32,091 nt of DNA from Planctomycetaceae bacterium (GTDB lineage: Bacteria; Planctomycetota; UBA8742; UBA2392; JABWBM01). The position numbers were made by a program, and so were the translations under genes. The stretch is taken from NCBI GenBank assembly GCA_013360495.1, contig JABWBM010000018.1:1-32091 (forward strand). The letters are read 5' to 3'. The notes under the pieces were generated by a model. The model did not search any database and was not told the DNA's origin. It saw only the letters and a program-made list of their open reading frames with translations. Positions 14,331-23,200 of this stretch are shown here, piece after piece (positions within the stretch are counted from its first letter, which is position 1; every line of letters begins with the position of its first letter).

Positions 14331-15356
14331 ATGGCGCAGCAAAAATGCCCAGAATGCGAAGAAGGCGCGCCGGCGTGGATGTTGACCTTCGGCGACATGA
14401 CCACGCTGATTCTCACCTTCTTCATCCTCCTCATCACCATGATGGTGATCGACCCGAAGAAGTACGTCGAGGTGCTCGGCGTATTTGCCAATACTTCGGG
14501 CGATGGTTACAACAAGCCGACCACCGAGGAGCCGATCCCCACCGAGCAGTATTTCATCCAGATTATCCGCGCGTCGAGCCGCCGCTCTCCCGTGCCTGAC
14601 GGTGGCATGAACCCGACGGTCACCGGCGAGACGCCGGTGGTGTTTTCGCACAAGGAAAACTACGTCGCGAAAATCGCGGATACGCGCTTCTTCGCCGAGT
14701 ATTCCGTGATGCTCACCCGCGACGCGAAGATCCAGATGGACAAGATCGCCAAGCTCGCCAACGAGGGCGGGGCCAACCGCATTCGCCTCATCGGCCACTA
14801 CTCGCGCTCCGAAGCCCCGTCGAAATTCGAGAAGCAGGCGGAAGAAGCTTCCACCGCGCGGGGCGATAAATTCTCCGGGAGGGGGCTGCTTTGCCCCTTC
14901 GAGGTTGCGCTTGTCGTCGATGAAAAACCCGTTCTTGAAAGCGGCGACGTTTGGATCAACGATTCCGAAGACCTCGCGTACCGTCGCGCCCGCGCGGTAC
15001 TGGAATACCTCGCCCATAAGGGTGTAGCGCGCCAGCGCATGACGGCCATTTCCGGCGGCATGATCTCGGATGTGAAAGTGGCGAGCGAGCGCCAGACGTG
15101 GCTTTCGGAAAAGGGTTGGCGTGAGGCTGGACAAGCGGAAGTTCACGCGGGTACTGCGGAAGCGAGCGAGTTGTCCTCGCCCGTGGTCGCGGAAGGCGTC
15201 GACGAGAAGGGGCGCCCGCGCATCCCGATGCTGCGCCAGTGGCCGCACTTCATCTTTACCGAGGGCGGCGACGATCGCGGCCGCACGGTGGAAATCGTCA
15301 TGACCGGTGAACTGGTCGGTGTTAACGAGCAATTCGCGCCTCCCGTAACGCGGTAA
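14331..15356 (+). CDS. motB: Flagellar motor stator protein MotB with interrupted OmpA-like domain
   Basis: The N-terminus has a CPEC pair, then WMLTFGDMTTLILTFFILL, the single transmembrane helix with the proton-carrying Asp22. The C-terminal OmpA/MotB peptidoglycan-binding domain is recognisable from IRLIGHYSRSE, DLAYRRARAVLEYLAHKGVA and GRTVEIVM. It is split by two long insertions: about 50 residues after the GH motif, and about 70 between the helix and the last strand, where usual members have short loops. At 341 residues it is longer than most MotB proteins. No frameshift is seen and codon use looks normal. It pairs with MotA; fliL follows after 48 bases that include a 7-bp GCGGGGC/GCCCCGC hairpin (15370-15388). 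Confidence 0.92.
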   Translation: MAQQKCPECEEGAPAWMLTFGDMTTLILTFFILLITMMVIDPKKYVEVLGVFANTSGDGYNKPTTEEPIPTEQYFIQIIRASSRRSPVPDGGMNPTVTGETPVVFSHKENYVAKIADTRFFAEYSVMLTRDAKIQMDKIAKLANEGGANRIRLIGHYSRSEAPSKFEKQAEEASTARGDKFSGRGLLCPFEVALVVDEKPVLESGDVWINDSEDLAYRRARAVLEYLAHKGVARQRMTAISGGMISDVKVASERQTWLSEKGWREAGQAEVHAGTAEASELSSPVVAEGVDEKGRPRIPMLRQWPHFIFTEGGDDRGRTVEIVMTGELVGVNEQFAPPVTR

Positions 15357-15404
15357 GGGCGCTTGGAACGCGGGGCGATTTGCCCCGCCGTCAGGAGAAG
15401 AACC

Positions 15405-15986
15405 ATGGCAAAGGCTCCGGCAGAGGAAAAAGGCGGCAAGGACAAGAAGGACGAGAAGAAGAAGGGCGGCGACGATGAAATGATCGAGAAGCCGCGCGAG
15501 CCGATGTTCAGCAAGAACGGTTTGATCTTGCTGATCGGTTCCAATCTTCTGGTGGTCATCCTCGTCTCCGTCGGCGTGATGATGATGAGCGGCGGCGATG
15601 AGGCTGCCATGCCCGAGGAAGATACTTCCATGGACGGCGGGCAATTTGACCCCAAGAACGATGCCTGGCTCAAGCTCGAGAGTCTCACTACGCCTGTTGC
15701 TGCCGCGGGTGGAAACTCCAAGACCGTTCGCTACGGCTTGTTGATTCGTTTTGAGGGCGGGCTGACCGAGCAGGCCACGACTCAAGCGTTTTGGGAACAG
15801 GGCAACAACAAGGAAGTGCTTCGTTCCTTTGCCGATGACACCATGAAGAAGTACGATATCGATCGTGTTCGCGATGAGTCGTTCAAGCGGGTTTATGCTG
15901 AAGAGCTCAAGAAGGCGATCAACCTCAACACCACAAAGGATACAAGGGTGCAGCGGGTTGTGGTCACCGAGCTTCGCTACGACTGA
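15405..15986 (+). CDS. fliL: Flagellar basal body-associated protein FliL
   Basis: This 193-residue protein starts with a Lys/Glu/Asp-rich cytoplasmic tail (1-35). One transmembrane helix follows (NGLILLIGSNLLVVILVSVGV, about 38-58). The periplasmic FliL domain ends with the typical pattern of a helix rich in Lys/Glu (YAEELKKAINLNTTKD) and a final strand (RVQRVVVTELRYD). FliL rings surround and stabilise the MotAB stator. The ATG at 15405 has AGGAGAAG upstream; an upstream TTG would add 14 residues without a ribosome site. Confidence 0.88.
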   Translation: MAKAPAEEKGGKDKKDEKKKGGDDEMIEKPREPMFSKNGLILLIGSNLLVVILVSVGVMMMSGGDEAAMPEEDTSMDGGQFDPKNDAWLKLESLTTPVAAAGGNSKTVRYGLLIRFEGGLTEQATTQAFWEQGNNKEVLRSFADDTMKKYDIDRVRDESFKRVYAEELKKAINLNTTKDTRVQRVVVTELRYD

Positions 15987-16045
15987 TACGGAAGGCTCGT
16001 CATGCCGGCGCAGGCTCAATGCAATACGGTTAAGCCTATTTCTTC

Positions 16046-16130
16046 TGTAGCGTCACGGCTATGCCGTGACGTCTTCGACTCGGCGCTTGCGACTATGGAC
16101 AAGACGCCACGGCATAGCCGTGGCGCTACA
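16046..16130. repeat. GTAGCGCCACGG palindromic repeat between fliL and fliN
   Basis: The left arm TGTAGCGTCACGGCTATGCC... (16046-16075) and the right arm ...GGCATAGCCGTGGCGCTACA (16101-16130) are inverted copies with a few mismatches. Each arm is also a hairpin on its own (CACGGCTATGCCGTG; CCACGGCATAGCCGTGG), so one long or two short hairpins can form. It lies in the 272-base fliL-fliN gap, which shows no gene. Confidence 0.8.
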
Positions 16131-16258
16131 AAGATGTGAGTCCGCTTCATCTGCTTTTTTGGGCTTTTCGCCGCCATAGGACGCGGATAGAGTGGCGCAA
16201 ACGGTGGGGGGCTGCTACAATAAACCCTTCACGATAATGGGCAATTGGAGAGCCGGAT

Positions 16259-16699
16259 ATGGCTGCTTTCGATCAGGGAAATATCGACGACCTTCTCAAG
16301 GAAGCCGGTCTTGGCGGGGGCGAAGCCGCCCAGCCTGCCGCCGAAGGTGGGGGAGTCGACTCGATTCTGAGCGCGGCAGCCGCCAAGGATGCCCAGCCCG
16401 CCTCCTTCCAGAGCTTCGACTCCAGCGGAGCAGCCGCCAGCGGTTCCGGCGGCGAAATCCAGAGCCTCCTCGGCGATGTCGAGTTGAAGGTTCAGGTGGT
16501 GCTCGGCAATGCCAAGAAGAGCGTCGAGGAAATCCTCGCGATGAAGGACGGATCGGTGGTTGAGTTGGACAAGCTCGCCGGCGACCCCCTCGATATTCTG
16601 GTCAATGACCGTCTGGTGGCCAAGGGCGAAGTCCTCGTGCTCAACGAGAACTTCTGCATCCGCATCACCGATATCGTCCCGCCCGACGACCGCTCCTAA
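16259..16699 (+). CDS. fliN: Flagellar motor switch protein FliN
   Basis: This 146-residue protein has an Ala/Gly/Ser-rich N-terminal stretch of about 65 residues. A single SpoA (FliN/C-ring) domain follows: LLGDVELKVQVVLGNAKKS, then LDKLAGDPLDILVNDRLVAKG and VLNENFCIRITDIV. FliN forms the base of the C-ring, where CheY-P and export apparatus proteins bind. TTGGAG precedes the ATG. The gene closes the block with an intrinsic terminator 29 bases after its stop. Unlike many fliL-fliM-fliN clusters, no fliM lies between fliL and fliN. Confidence 0.94.
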   Translation: MAAFDQGNIDDLLKEAGLGGGEAAQPAAEGGGVDSILSAAAAKDAQPASFQSFDSSGAAASGSGGEIQSLLGDVELKVQVVLGNAKKSVEEILAMKDGSVVELDKLAGDPLDILVNDRLVAKGEVLVLNENFCIRITDIVPPDDRS

Positions 16700-16727
16700 G
16701 GCGGATTCAAGAAGAGTGCGTTCTTGC

Positions 16728-16756
16728 CGTTCCCGCGAAAGCGGGAACGCTTTTTT
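16728..16756 (+). terminator. Intrinsic terminator of the flagellar block
   Basis: CGTTCCCGC (16728-16736), a GAAA loop and GCGGGAACG (16741-16749) form a perfect 9-bp stem, followed after one base by six T. The stem is almost the same word as the dispersed hairpins at 5121 and 16825, suggesting a repeat that now serves as the terminator. Confidence 0.85.
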
Positions 16757-16790
16757 GTGGTCAAATTTGCATTTCGCGTTTGTGGTCTCA

Positions 16791-16935
16791 TACCGATCCT
16801 AAATTGAAAATGTGATTTCCACCGTCATTCCGGCGAAAGCCGGAATCCAGATGTGACAATCGATTTCTCGTAGTCGCTGGATGCCGACTTTCGTCGGCAT
16901 GACGGACGAATCCAACAACCATTTTAGGTTTGGCC
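16791..16935. repeat. Second two-hairpin MITE-like element
   Basis: It begins TACCGATCCTAAA, the same end as the element at 210-365, and its far end reads TTTTAGGTTTGGC, whose complement (GCCAAACCTAAAA) resembles the start. Inside are ATTCCGGCGAAAGCCGGAAT (16828-16847) and ATGCCGACTTTCGTCGGCAT (16881-16900). These are the same two hairpins as in the first element, but in the opposite order. It fills the gap between the flagellar terminator and addB. Confidence 0.65.
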
Positions 16936-16986
16936 ATACGCGCATGTCGGGTGCCGCTCGTGCCGTACCTGTGGTAATCTACGGCC

Positions 16987-19900
16987 ATGAGCGGCATCGT
17001 CCACTATCGTCTGCCCTTCGCGGCGTCCTCGACGGCGCTCGTCCTCGAAACACTTGAACGCCATTTCTCCCGCGACATTTACCGCTCGGCCATCCACTAT
17101 CTCACCGATAGCGACGCGCGCGCGCGCGCGGTTCATTCGATGGCTGTGAAACGGCGTGGCGCGCTGCCCGCGGGTTTTTTCGGCACCATTGACGGATTCG
17201 CGCGCCACCTTGGGAGAGAGGCGGGCTTTGACGTTCCCGGCGCTCTTACCGCCGACATGCTGCTTGCCCGAGCCATGCGCGCGCGGACCGGGCGCGAACC
17301 CTTGCGTGGCGCCATCGACCAGATGCGTCAGGCGCTCAGGCGCGTGCGCGTTGCCCTGCCGGAAAACGAACGGGACCACCAATTGATGGTGATCGAGACG
17401 AAGGCTGACCCGGCGTTGGCGCGCCGCCTCAAGCTGGTGCGCGAGACGCTCTCGACGCTGCACGAAAGCCTGCATAAGGAAGGGCTGGTGGACGAGGCCG
17501 AGCTCGAATGGCGGCTCGCGCCCCTGTGCCGCGAGCTGTTTTCGTCAACGGCGTTAGTGATCGTGGACGATATCTACCGCCTCGGCCCTTCGCAGGAGCG
17601 GTTCATCGAGGCCGTGCTTCGCGCGGCGCCCGTCGCCGTGATGATCACCCGCTCCAGTGACCCGGCGAGCGACGTCGAATTGGCCGCCCGTCCGGCGCAT
17701 GCGCTATTCGAGCGGGTGTGCAAGCCGGTTGCGTGGGATGTTGCAATGGGGCAGACGGAATTGGTTGAGGCTTACGTGCAAGGTCTTCCGACTCCGCACT
17801 CTGTACTCCGCACTCCGCACTGTTCGATCGCTCCCACCGAACGCGACGAGGTCAACGCCGCCATTGAGCGCATCAAGCGGCTGCACATCGAACAGAACGT
17901 CCCGCTCGACGACATCGCGGTGTGTTTCGTCACCCTGGAGCAGCAACGGCGCGCGCTTCCGCTTTTCGAGCTTGCGGCGGTTCCTGCTGCGCCCGCCAAG
18001 GGCGAAAGCCTCCGGCGCTCGCCCGCTGTTGCGTCGTTGCTCGCCCTTGTTGACGCTTGCGTCCACGGGCTGGAGCGCGAGAAGACGCTGGTCGCGCTGC
18101 GTTCGCCATTTTTGACGGGGCTGGCGAAGCTGTGTGGCAATGAACGGCAGACATGGGATCGCTTCCTCGACGAACTGACAAACGCCGCGCGGACGGCGCG
18201 TGTGATCGCGGGCGTGCCGTCGCAATCTTTGGAGACCGGCTGGCTCGAGCCGCTTGGGAAGGCGGCTCAGGCGAACGAGATCGGCGAACCGGTCATCAAG
18301 GCGGCCGAGCCTTTGTTGCAACGCCTCGCCGAGCTTGGCTGCGCAGCAACCATGGGCGGCTTTCTCGCGCGCATCGGGAAGCTTGCCGATGACGCGGAGA
18401 TGGCAAAGCGCGTTGCGTTGCTCGCGCAGCAGGAGTTGAGGACAAGTTCTGACTCCGCACTCCGCACTCCGCGCTCCACACTGCTTCAATCCGGCTTCGA
18501 ACACTTCGCAGAACTCTTCGCGCAACTCGAAGGTATCCACCGGCGTTACGGCGAAGGCGGCGCGCGGGATGCCCGCTCGCTCTTTCTCGACCTGTGCGAC
18601 GTGCTTGACGCCACGAGCATCAATCGCGGCCACTGTCCGGGCCACGTCCGTCTGCTGGGGATCGCCGATGCTCGTTCGCTCGATGTGCCGCACCTTTTCG
18701 TTTGCGGGCTGGTCGACGGCGAGTTGCCATTCCCGGACCCGGAGAACATCTACCTGCCCCATCGCATCGCCACATATGCCGGCAACCTGCGCGACGAGCA
18801 AGTTCTCGCCCTTACCCGCGATGTTGAGCCAGCATCGCTCTATCTGCATCTGTTCGCGTCACTTCTCGGGAAGGAGCATCTGTACCTCTCCCGGGCGAAA
18901 CATGTTGACGATGCCGAACGCGCGCCGTCGCTCCCCCTTGCGCGGCTTGAACGTTGCATTGGGGATTCGACAGAAATATCCGGGACGAACGCTCCGATTT
19001 CACAGCGCGACGTGCAACGCATGCTGGCTGACAAGCCCGCCATGACCGGCAGGGGCAAAGATGCGATGAGGCCTGAGTGGTTCGCTCCGGCGCTCGCGGG
19101 TATGGCCGCCACACTCGAGCGCGACCACGCGGAATTGGTTGAGTCGCCCTTTGAGGGCCATCTTGGCGACGCGGGCCGGACGGTGATGGCCGAGCGGTAC
19201 AAGGAAACGCCGTTGTATTCGCCATCGGCGATCGAGACCTACGCCGCATGTCCGCTGAAATACTTCTTCAAATACGGGTTGGGCGTCGACGAGCCGAACC
19301 TGCCCGAAGCGGATGTCAGCCCGATGGAGAAGGGAACGCTGCTGCATGCGGTTCTGGAGCAAGCATTTCTCAAGATACGCGAGATACTTCAGGACGATGG
19401 GGGCTCCATTCACGTCGAAGCGAATGGCACAAAACTCCCGCTGTTGAGCCTCGAACGCTTCGAGGTGTTGAGCAAAAAGCCGGCTCTGGCGCTTTTGCGG
19501 GAGACATTCGAGGTTTGCGCGCGGGACTGCCGGATCACCGCTGCGAGCTGGCGGCGCTGGGTGGGGCGGACGCTCGCGAGTTTGAGCGAGGGGGCTGCGC
19601 TGCGCTCGGAATTGTCGAACTTCCTCGCATGTGAGCGCAAACATCAGGGGCTGGGGCTTTTCCCGTGGCTGCTCGAATACGAGTTGGGCCGGAAGGAGGA
19701 GAGCGATGCGAAACCACTGGAGTTCAAGCTCAACGACGGCTCGAAGATATCGCTGCGCGGGTCCATCGACCGCGTTGACGTGCTGGTGGCCGGGAACGAG
19801 CCGCGCTTCGTCGTGGTGCGCGATTACAAGAGCGGAAGGAGTTCACTCAACGCGGGTATCAAGAGCGGCACGCGCTTCCAGCTTCCCGTGTACCAGAAGT

Positions 19901-20277
19901 TCGCGCTCGCCGCTGCCGGCGGTCTCGCAGCGGGCGGCTTCTTCTATCACAAGCTCGCCGATATCACGGAGTTTGCCGTTGACGGCGCGTACGTCGTGCC
20001 CGAAGTCAAAACCGCCCTCGCCGGCGAGGACAACCGGAAGCAGTGGAAGCAGCCGGACGAACTGCTCAACGAGCATTTGCCGGCGCGGCTGTCCGCGCTC
20101 TTCGCCGCTATGAAGGCCGGGCGTTTTCATCCGACGCTGGTGGATGGCGAGAAGTCTTGCGCCTATTGCGGCTATCGTGGCGCATGTCAGGTGCGCCACG
20201 AGAAGCAGCGCCGGCTTCATCAGCGCGGCGCGGAGTTGCGCGATCAACTCGGCGTTTACTTCCCGGAGGCGCTATGA
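16987..20277 (+). CDS. addB: AddB-like helicase-nuclease subunit
   Basis: This 1096-residue AddB-type subunit belongs to a RecBCD-like double-strand break repair complex. It lies just before addA and overlaps it by four bases (ATGA). The helicase half is degenerate: near the N-terminus PFAASSTAL replaces a Walker A (no GKT/S). The C-terminal PD-(D/E)XK nuclease shows GTLLHAVLEQAF, GSIDRVDV and VVRDYKSGR. Four cysteines that should hold a 4Fe-4S cluster are present: Cys755 in AACPLKYFF, and Cys1058, Cys1061 and Cys1067 in CAYCGYRGAC. Two in-frame patches of ACTCCGCAC tandem repeat (17789-17822 and 18451-18483) encode VLRTPH/ALRTPR-like stretches, probably repeat insertions tolerated in loops. 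The ATG lies close behind a repeat; no strong ribosome site is seen. Confidence 0.88.
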   Translation: MSGIVHYRLPFAASSTALVLETLERHFSRDIYRSAIHYLTDSDARARAVHSMAVKRRGALPAGFFGTIDGFARHLGREAGFDVPGALTADMLLARAMRARTGREPLRGAIDQMRQALRRVRVALPENERDHQLMVIETKADPALARRLKLVRETLSTLHESLHKEGLVDEAELEWRLAPLCRELFSSTALVIVDDIYRLGPSQERFIEAVLRAAPVAVMITRSSDPASDVELAARPAHALFERVCKPVAWDVAMGQTELVEAYVQGLPTPHSVLRTPHCSIAPTERDEVNAAIERIKRLHIEQNVPLDDIAVCFVTLEQQRRALPLFELAAVPAAPAKGESLRRSPAVASLLALVDACVHGLEREKTLVALRSPFLTGLAKLCGNERQTWDRFLDELTNAARTARVIAGVPSQSLETGWLEPLGKAAQANEIGEPVIKAAEPLLQRLAELGCAATMGGFLARIGKLADDAEMAKRVALLAQQELRTSSDSALRTPRSTLLQSGFEHFAELFAQLEGIHRRYGEGGARDARSLFLDLCDVLDATSINRGHCPGHVRLLGIADARSLDVPHLFVCGLVDGELPFPDPENIYLPHRIATYAGNLRDEQVLALTRDVEPASLYLHLFASLLGKEHLYLSRAKHVDDAERAPSLPLARLERCIGDSTEISGTNAPISQRDVQRMLADKPAMTGRGKDAMRPEWFAPALAGMAATLERDHAELVESPFEGHLGDAGRTVMAERYKETPLYSPSAIETYAACPLKYFFKYGLGVDEPNLPEADVSPMEKGTLLHAVLEQAFLKIREILQDDGGSIHVEANGTKLPLLSLERFEVLSKKPALALLRETFEVCARDCRITAASWRRWVGRTLASLSEGAALRSELSNFLACERKHQGLGLFPWLLEYELGRKEESDAKPLEFKLNDGSKISLRGSIDRVDVLVAGNEPRFVVVRDYKSGRSSLNAGIKSGTRFQLPVYQKFALAAAGGLAAGGFFYHKLADITEFAVDGAYVVPEVKTALAGEDNRKQWKQPDELLNEHLPARLSALFAAMKAGRFHPTLVDGEKSCAYCGYRGACQVRHEKQRRLHQRGAELRDQLGVYFPEAL
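17789..17822 (+). repeat. ACTCCGCAC tandem repeat inside addB
   Basis: Consecutive units ACTCCGCAC, TCTGTACTCCGCAC and TCCGCACT lie in frame within the addB coding region and encode the Thr-Pro-His/Leu-Arg-rich stretch near residues 268-279. The same word series recurs at 18451-18483. Confidence 0.75.
18451..18483 (+). repeat. Second ACTCCGCAC tandem repeat inside addB
   Basis: GACTCCGCACTCCGCACTCC followed by GCGCTCCACACTG again lies in frame inside addB, near residues 489-499, and is preceded by AAGTTCT. The protein reads SDSALRTPRSTL, resembling the first insertion. Both copies have the same orientation. Confidence 0.75.
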
Positions 20278-23200
20278 AGAGCGCGCGCGCGCCACGGCCA
20301 CAGTACCTTGCTCAATGTACGCCCGCCCAACTGGCGGCGATGTCCACCGTCCCGCATCGCTTCATTGCCGTTCGCGCGGGCGCCGGGACGGGGAAAACGA
20401 CGGTGTTGGCAAGCCGCATCTTGTTGCTCTTGGAAAGTGGAAAGGCGAGGCTCGAGCAGATCGTCGCGATCACATTTACGCGCAAGGCGGCTCAGGAGAT
20501 GGCGACACGGGTTTCGCGCCTGCTGCATGAGCGCATCGCCGAGCTTGAGGACGCGCCGGAATGCGAGGACCGCGACAAGCGGCTTGACGCGCTGCGCGAA
20601 GCGCAATCGCGCTTTCACCTCCATCGCATCGGAACGATCGACAGTTTCTGCCGCTCGTTGCTCGGGCAGTGCTCCCTCGAAGCCGGAGTCGAACCGGGCT
20701 TTGCCGTGCTCGACGAGCAACAAACGGCGGATACGCTCGATGCCGCCGTTGAGGGCGCCATGGGCGAGTGGTCAACGGCGCTCGAGCGCGGCGAGCGCGG
20801 GCCGGCGCTTGAGGCTTTTGTCGCGCTCAATGACTGGCTCGCTCCCTATACGGTTCGCTCGTTATTGCGCCAGCTTTGCCGTGAACGCGCGACGATTGCC
20901 GGAGCATTCGAAGCGTGGGGGAACTTCGCGGACGAGGGCGCGATTGAAGAATACTGTCGAGCAATCAACTCGCGTCAATCAGTCGAGTACCAACGATTGC
21001 TGGACGAATACGACATTCATGCACGCCTTGATGAACATGCAACGGCAGCGCAAGAAATTCTCGCGGATCACCCCGACGACCAACGCGCACAAGCAGTGCG
21101 GAAGATCGAGCGCTTGCTTGACGATCCGGACTTTTCGTACCAAAGCGAATTTCAGCTCAACAGAGGCAAGCCATCGGCGTGGAAAGCCGCAGGCTTCGAT
21201 GTCAAAGACGTGACGGCCTTTATCAATGACTTTCTGAAGGAGACTTTGGCGGCGTGCAAGATTGATCCCACCGCAGAGCGGCGCAACGCGGGGCTGCTCA
21301 GGGCGCTTGGGGCGCTCATGCCCGAGATGCTCGCGGCCTATGACGACGAGAAGCACGGCGCGCTCGATTTCAGCGACCTCAAGATCCAGAGCGCGCGATT
21401 GATGCGAGATGACGCGCTTTGCCGCGCGCTGTCGGAAGGCATCAGCTACCTTATGGTTGACGAGTTTCAAGACACCGACCCGGTGCAATGGGACATCATC
21501 CGCCGTATCGCCGGGGCCGGCGAGACGAACCTTTTTGTCGTGGGCGACGAGAAGCAATCCATCTATCGCTTCCGAGGCGCGGATGTCTCCATCTTCCGTC
21601 AGGCGGAAAGTCTTGTGTGCGAGCGCAACTCCGCCCATGCTGGCGCGCCCGCCGATCCTTACGACGGAGAGCCGCTCGATCCCCGGGCGTTCTCGAAGCA
21701 AGTCGGCCTCGGCCTGATTCCCCTCGATACCAACTTCCGCTCGCTGGCAGCGCCTCTCGTGTGTGGCAACGCTCTCTTTGATGCCGTCTTCGATCTTCGC
21801 GGGGCAGATGGCGAACCCGCGCGCGAACGCAACGAGTTCGACGCCGCGCCCGGGCCGCTGCATTGCCATCACGAAGGTGACGCTCCCGGCGAGGTGGACA
21901 TCGTTCCGCTCTTGTCCAGAGCCGCCGATCGTGACGATGACAACGATAATGAGGACAAACCCGGCAATAGCGGCGAACATGGAGAGAAAGAGCTGCGGCT
22001 TGAAGCCAGCGCCAACGAGGCGGAGGCTGCCGCTGCGTTCATTACCGCAACGCTGAACGCTTCCGAAGCTCAAGGGGGCCGCGGCATTCCGTTTGACCAG
22101 ATAGCTGTGCTTGTTCCCACCCATCGTGCCATTCCCGTTTTGCAGATGGTGTTCGCGGCGCGGGGCATTCCCTATGCCGTGAGTGGCGGTAAAGCGCTCT
22201 TTTCCCAGCAGGAAACATATGATCTCTTCACGACGCTGGCGGCGCTTGCGAATCCGCGCGACGACCTGGCCATGCTCGGGCTTCTGCGCTCGTCGCTCTG
22301 CGCGGTGAGCGATGAAGCGCTGCTGCTTCTGGTCCGCGGCGCAACGGATGCCGGCGGTAAACGCACATCGTTGTACGAAGTCGCATGCGACCAAACATCG
22401 TGGCCCAAGGCTCTTTCCGCCGACGATACCCGGCGGCTTCGGGCAGCAATCAAACGCTTCCAAGGATGGCGCGATGTGGCGGGGATCACGCCCTTGCGGC
22501 AGTTGATCCAGCGCGTCTTCGACGAGTCCGGCGCATGGGCGCACGATAGCGGGGCCGGAAAACACCAGCGCGACGCCAATCTTCTCAAATTGATGGATAT
22601 GGCGGATACGTTCGAGGAAACGTCGGGCCCGTCACCCGGCGCCTTCGCCATGTGGCTCAAGGAGCGGATGGACGATGAAATCGACGAGGCGGAAGGCGAG
22701 CCCGGCGACGCCCACGCCGGCGTGCGTATCATGACCATTCATGCCTCGAAGGGCCGCGAGTTTGAGGCCGTCGTGCTCCCCTTCTTGCATCACGGCGCGA
22801 CGGGCGACAACGCGCCGCTCATGTACGAACGCGGGCCGAAGCCTCTTCTTGCCGTTAAGCCTGAACCCAATTCCCGCGACGCCGATCCCGAATATCAGCC
22901 CTTCGCGCGGCGTCTGATCGGTGAGCGCGCGAAGGCATTACAGGCTGCCGAGTATCGCCGTCTTCTCTATGTCGCATGGACGCGCGCCAAGCGCTGCGTC
23001 GTGGCGACAGTATCGATCTCGCCTTCGAATAAAAAGAATACCGGCGATTCCGCCGCCGAACCCGATACCGGCAAGGTGACGATGCAGCGGATTTTGCTCG
23101 CCGCGCTCGGCCTGCCGACGCATGGCACGCTCGACAGCTTCGAGCCATTCCGGGAGACTGCGCTTTCCCGCCTGCGGACAAGTCTCGGCGACAAAACGCT

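Noticed and set aside
13428-16019. 863-codon open frame on the minus strand
   Set aside because: It is antisense to motA, motB and fliL, whose plus-strand products are unmistakable. GC-rich codon use leaves the opposite strand open; the translation is His/Arg/Asp-rich and matches nothing known to me.
17789-18483. CRISPR array
   Set aside because: The repeated words are short tandem units without spacers and lie in coding sequence. No spaced repeat array or cas gene occurs in the window.
17704-18849. 381-codon minus-strand open frame
   Set aside because: Shadow of addB; its translation also reads through the ACTCCGCAC repeats and shows no motif.
20043-20273. 77-codon N-terminal extension of addA
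   Set aside because: It lies wholly within the addB coding region in another frame. The coupled ATG at 20274 gives the normal AddA start before the Walker A motif.
20979-22565. 528-codon minus-strand open frame
   Set aside because: Shadow of addA, which carries all helicase motifs on the plus strand.
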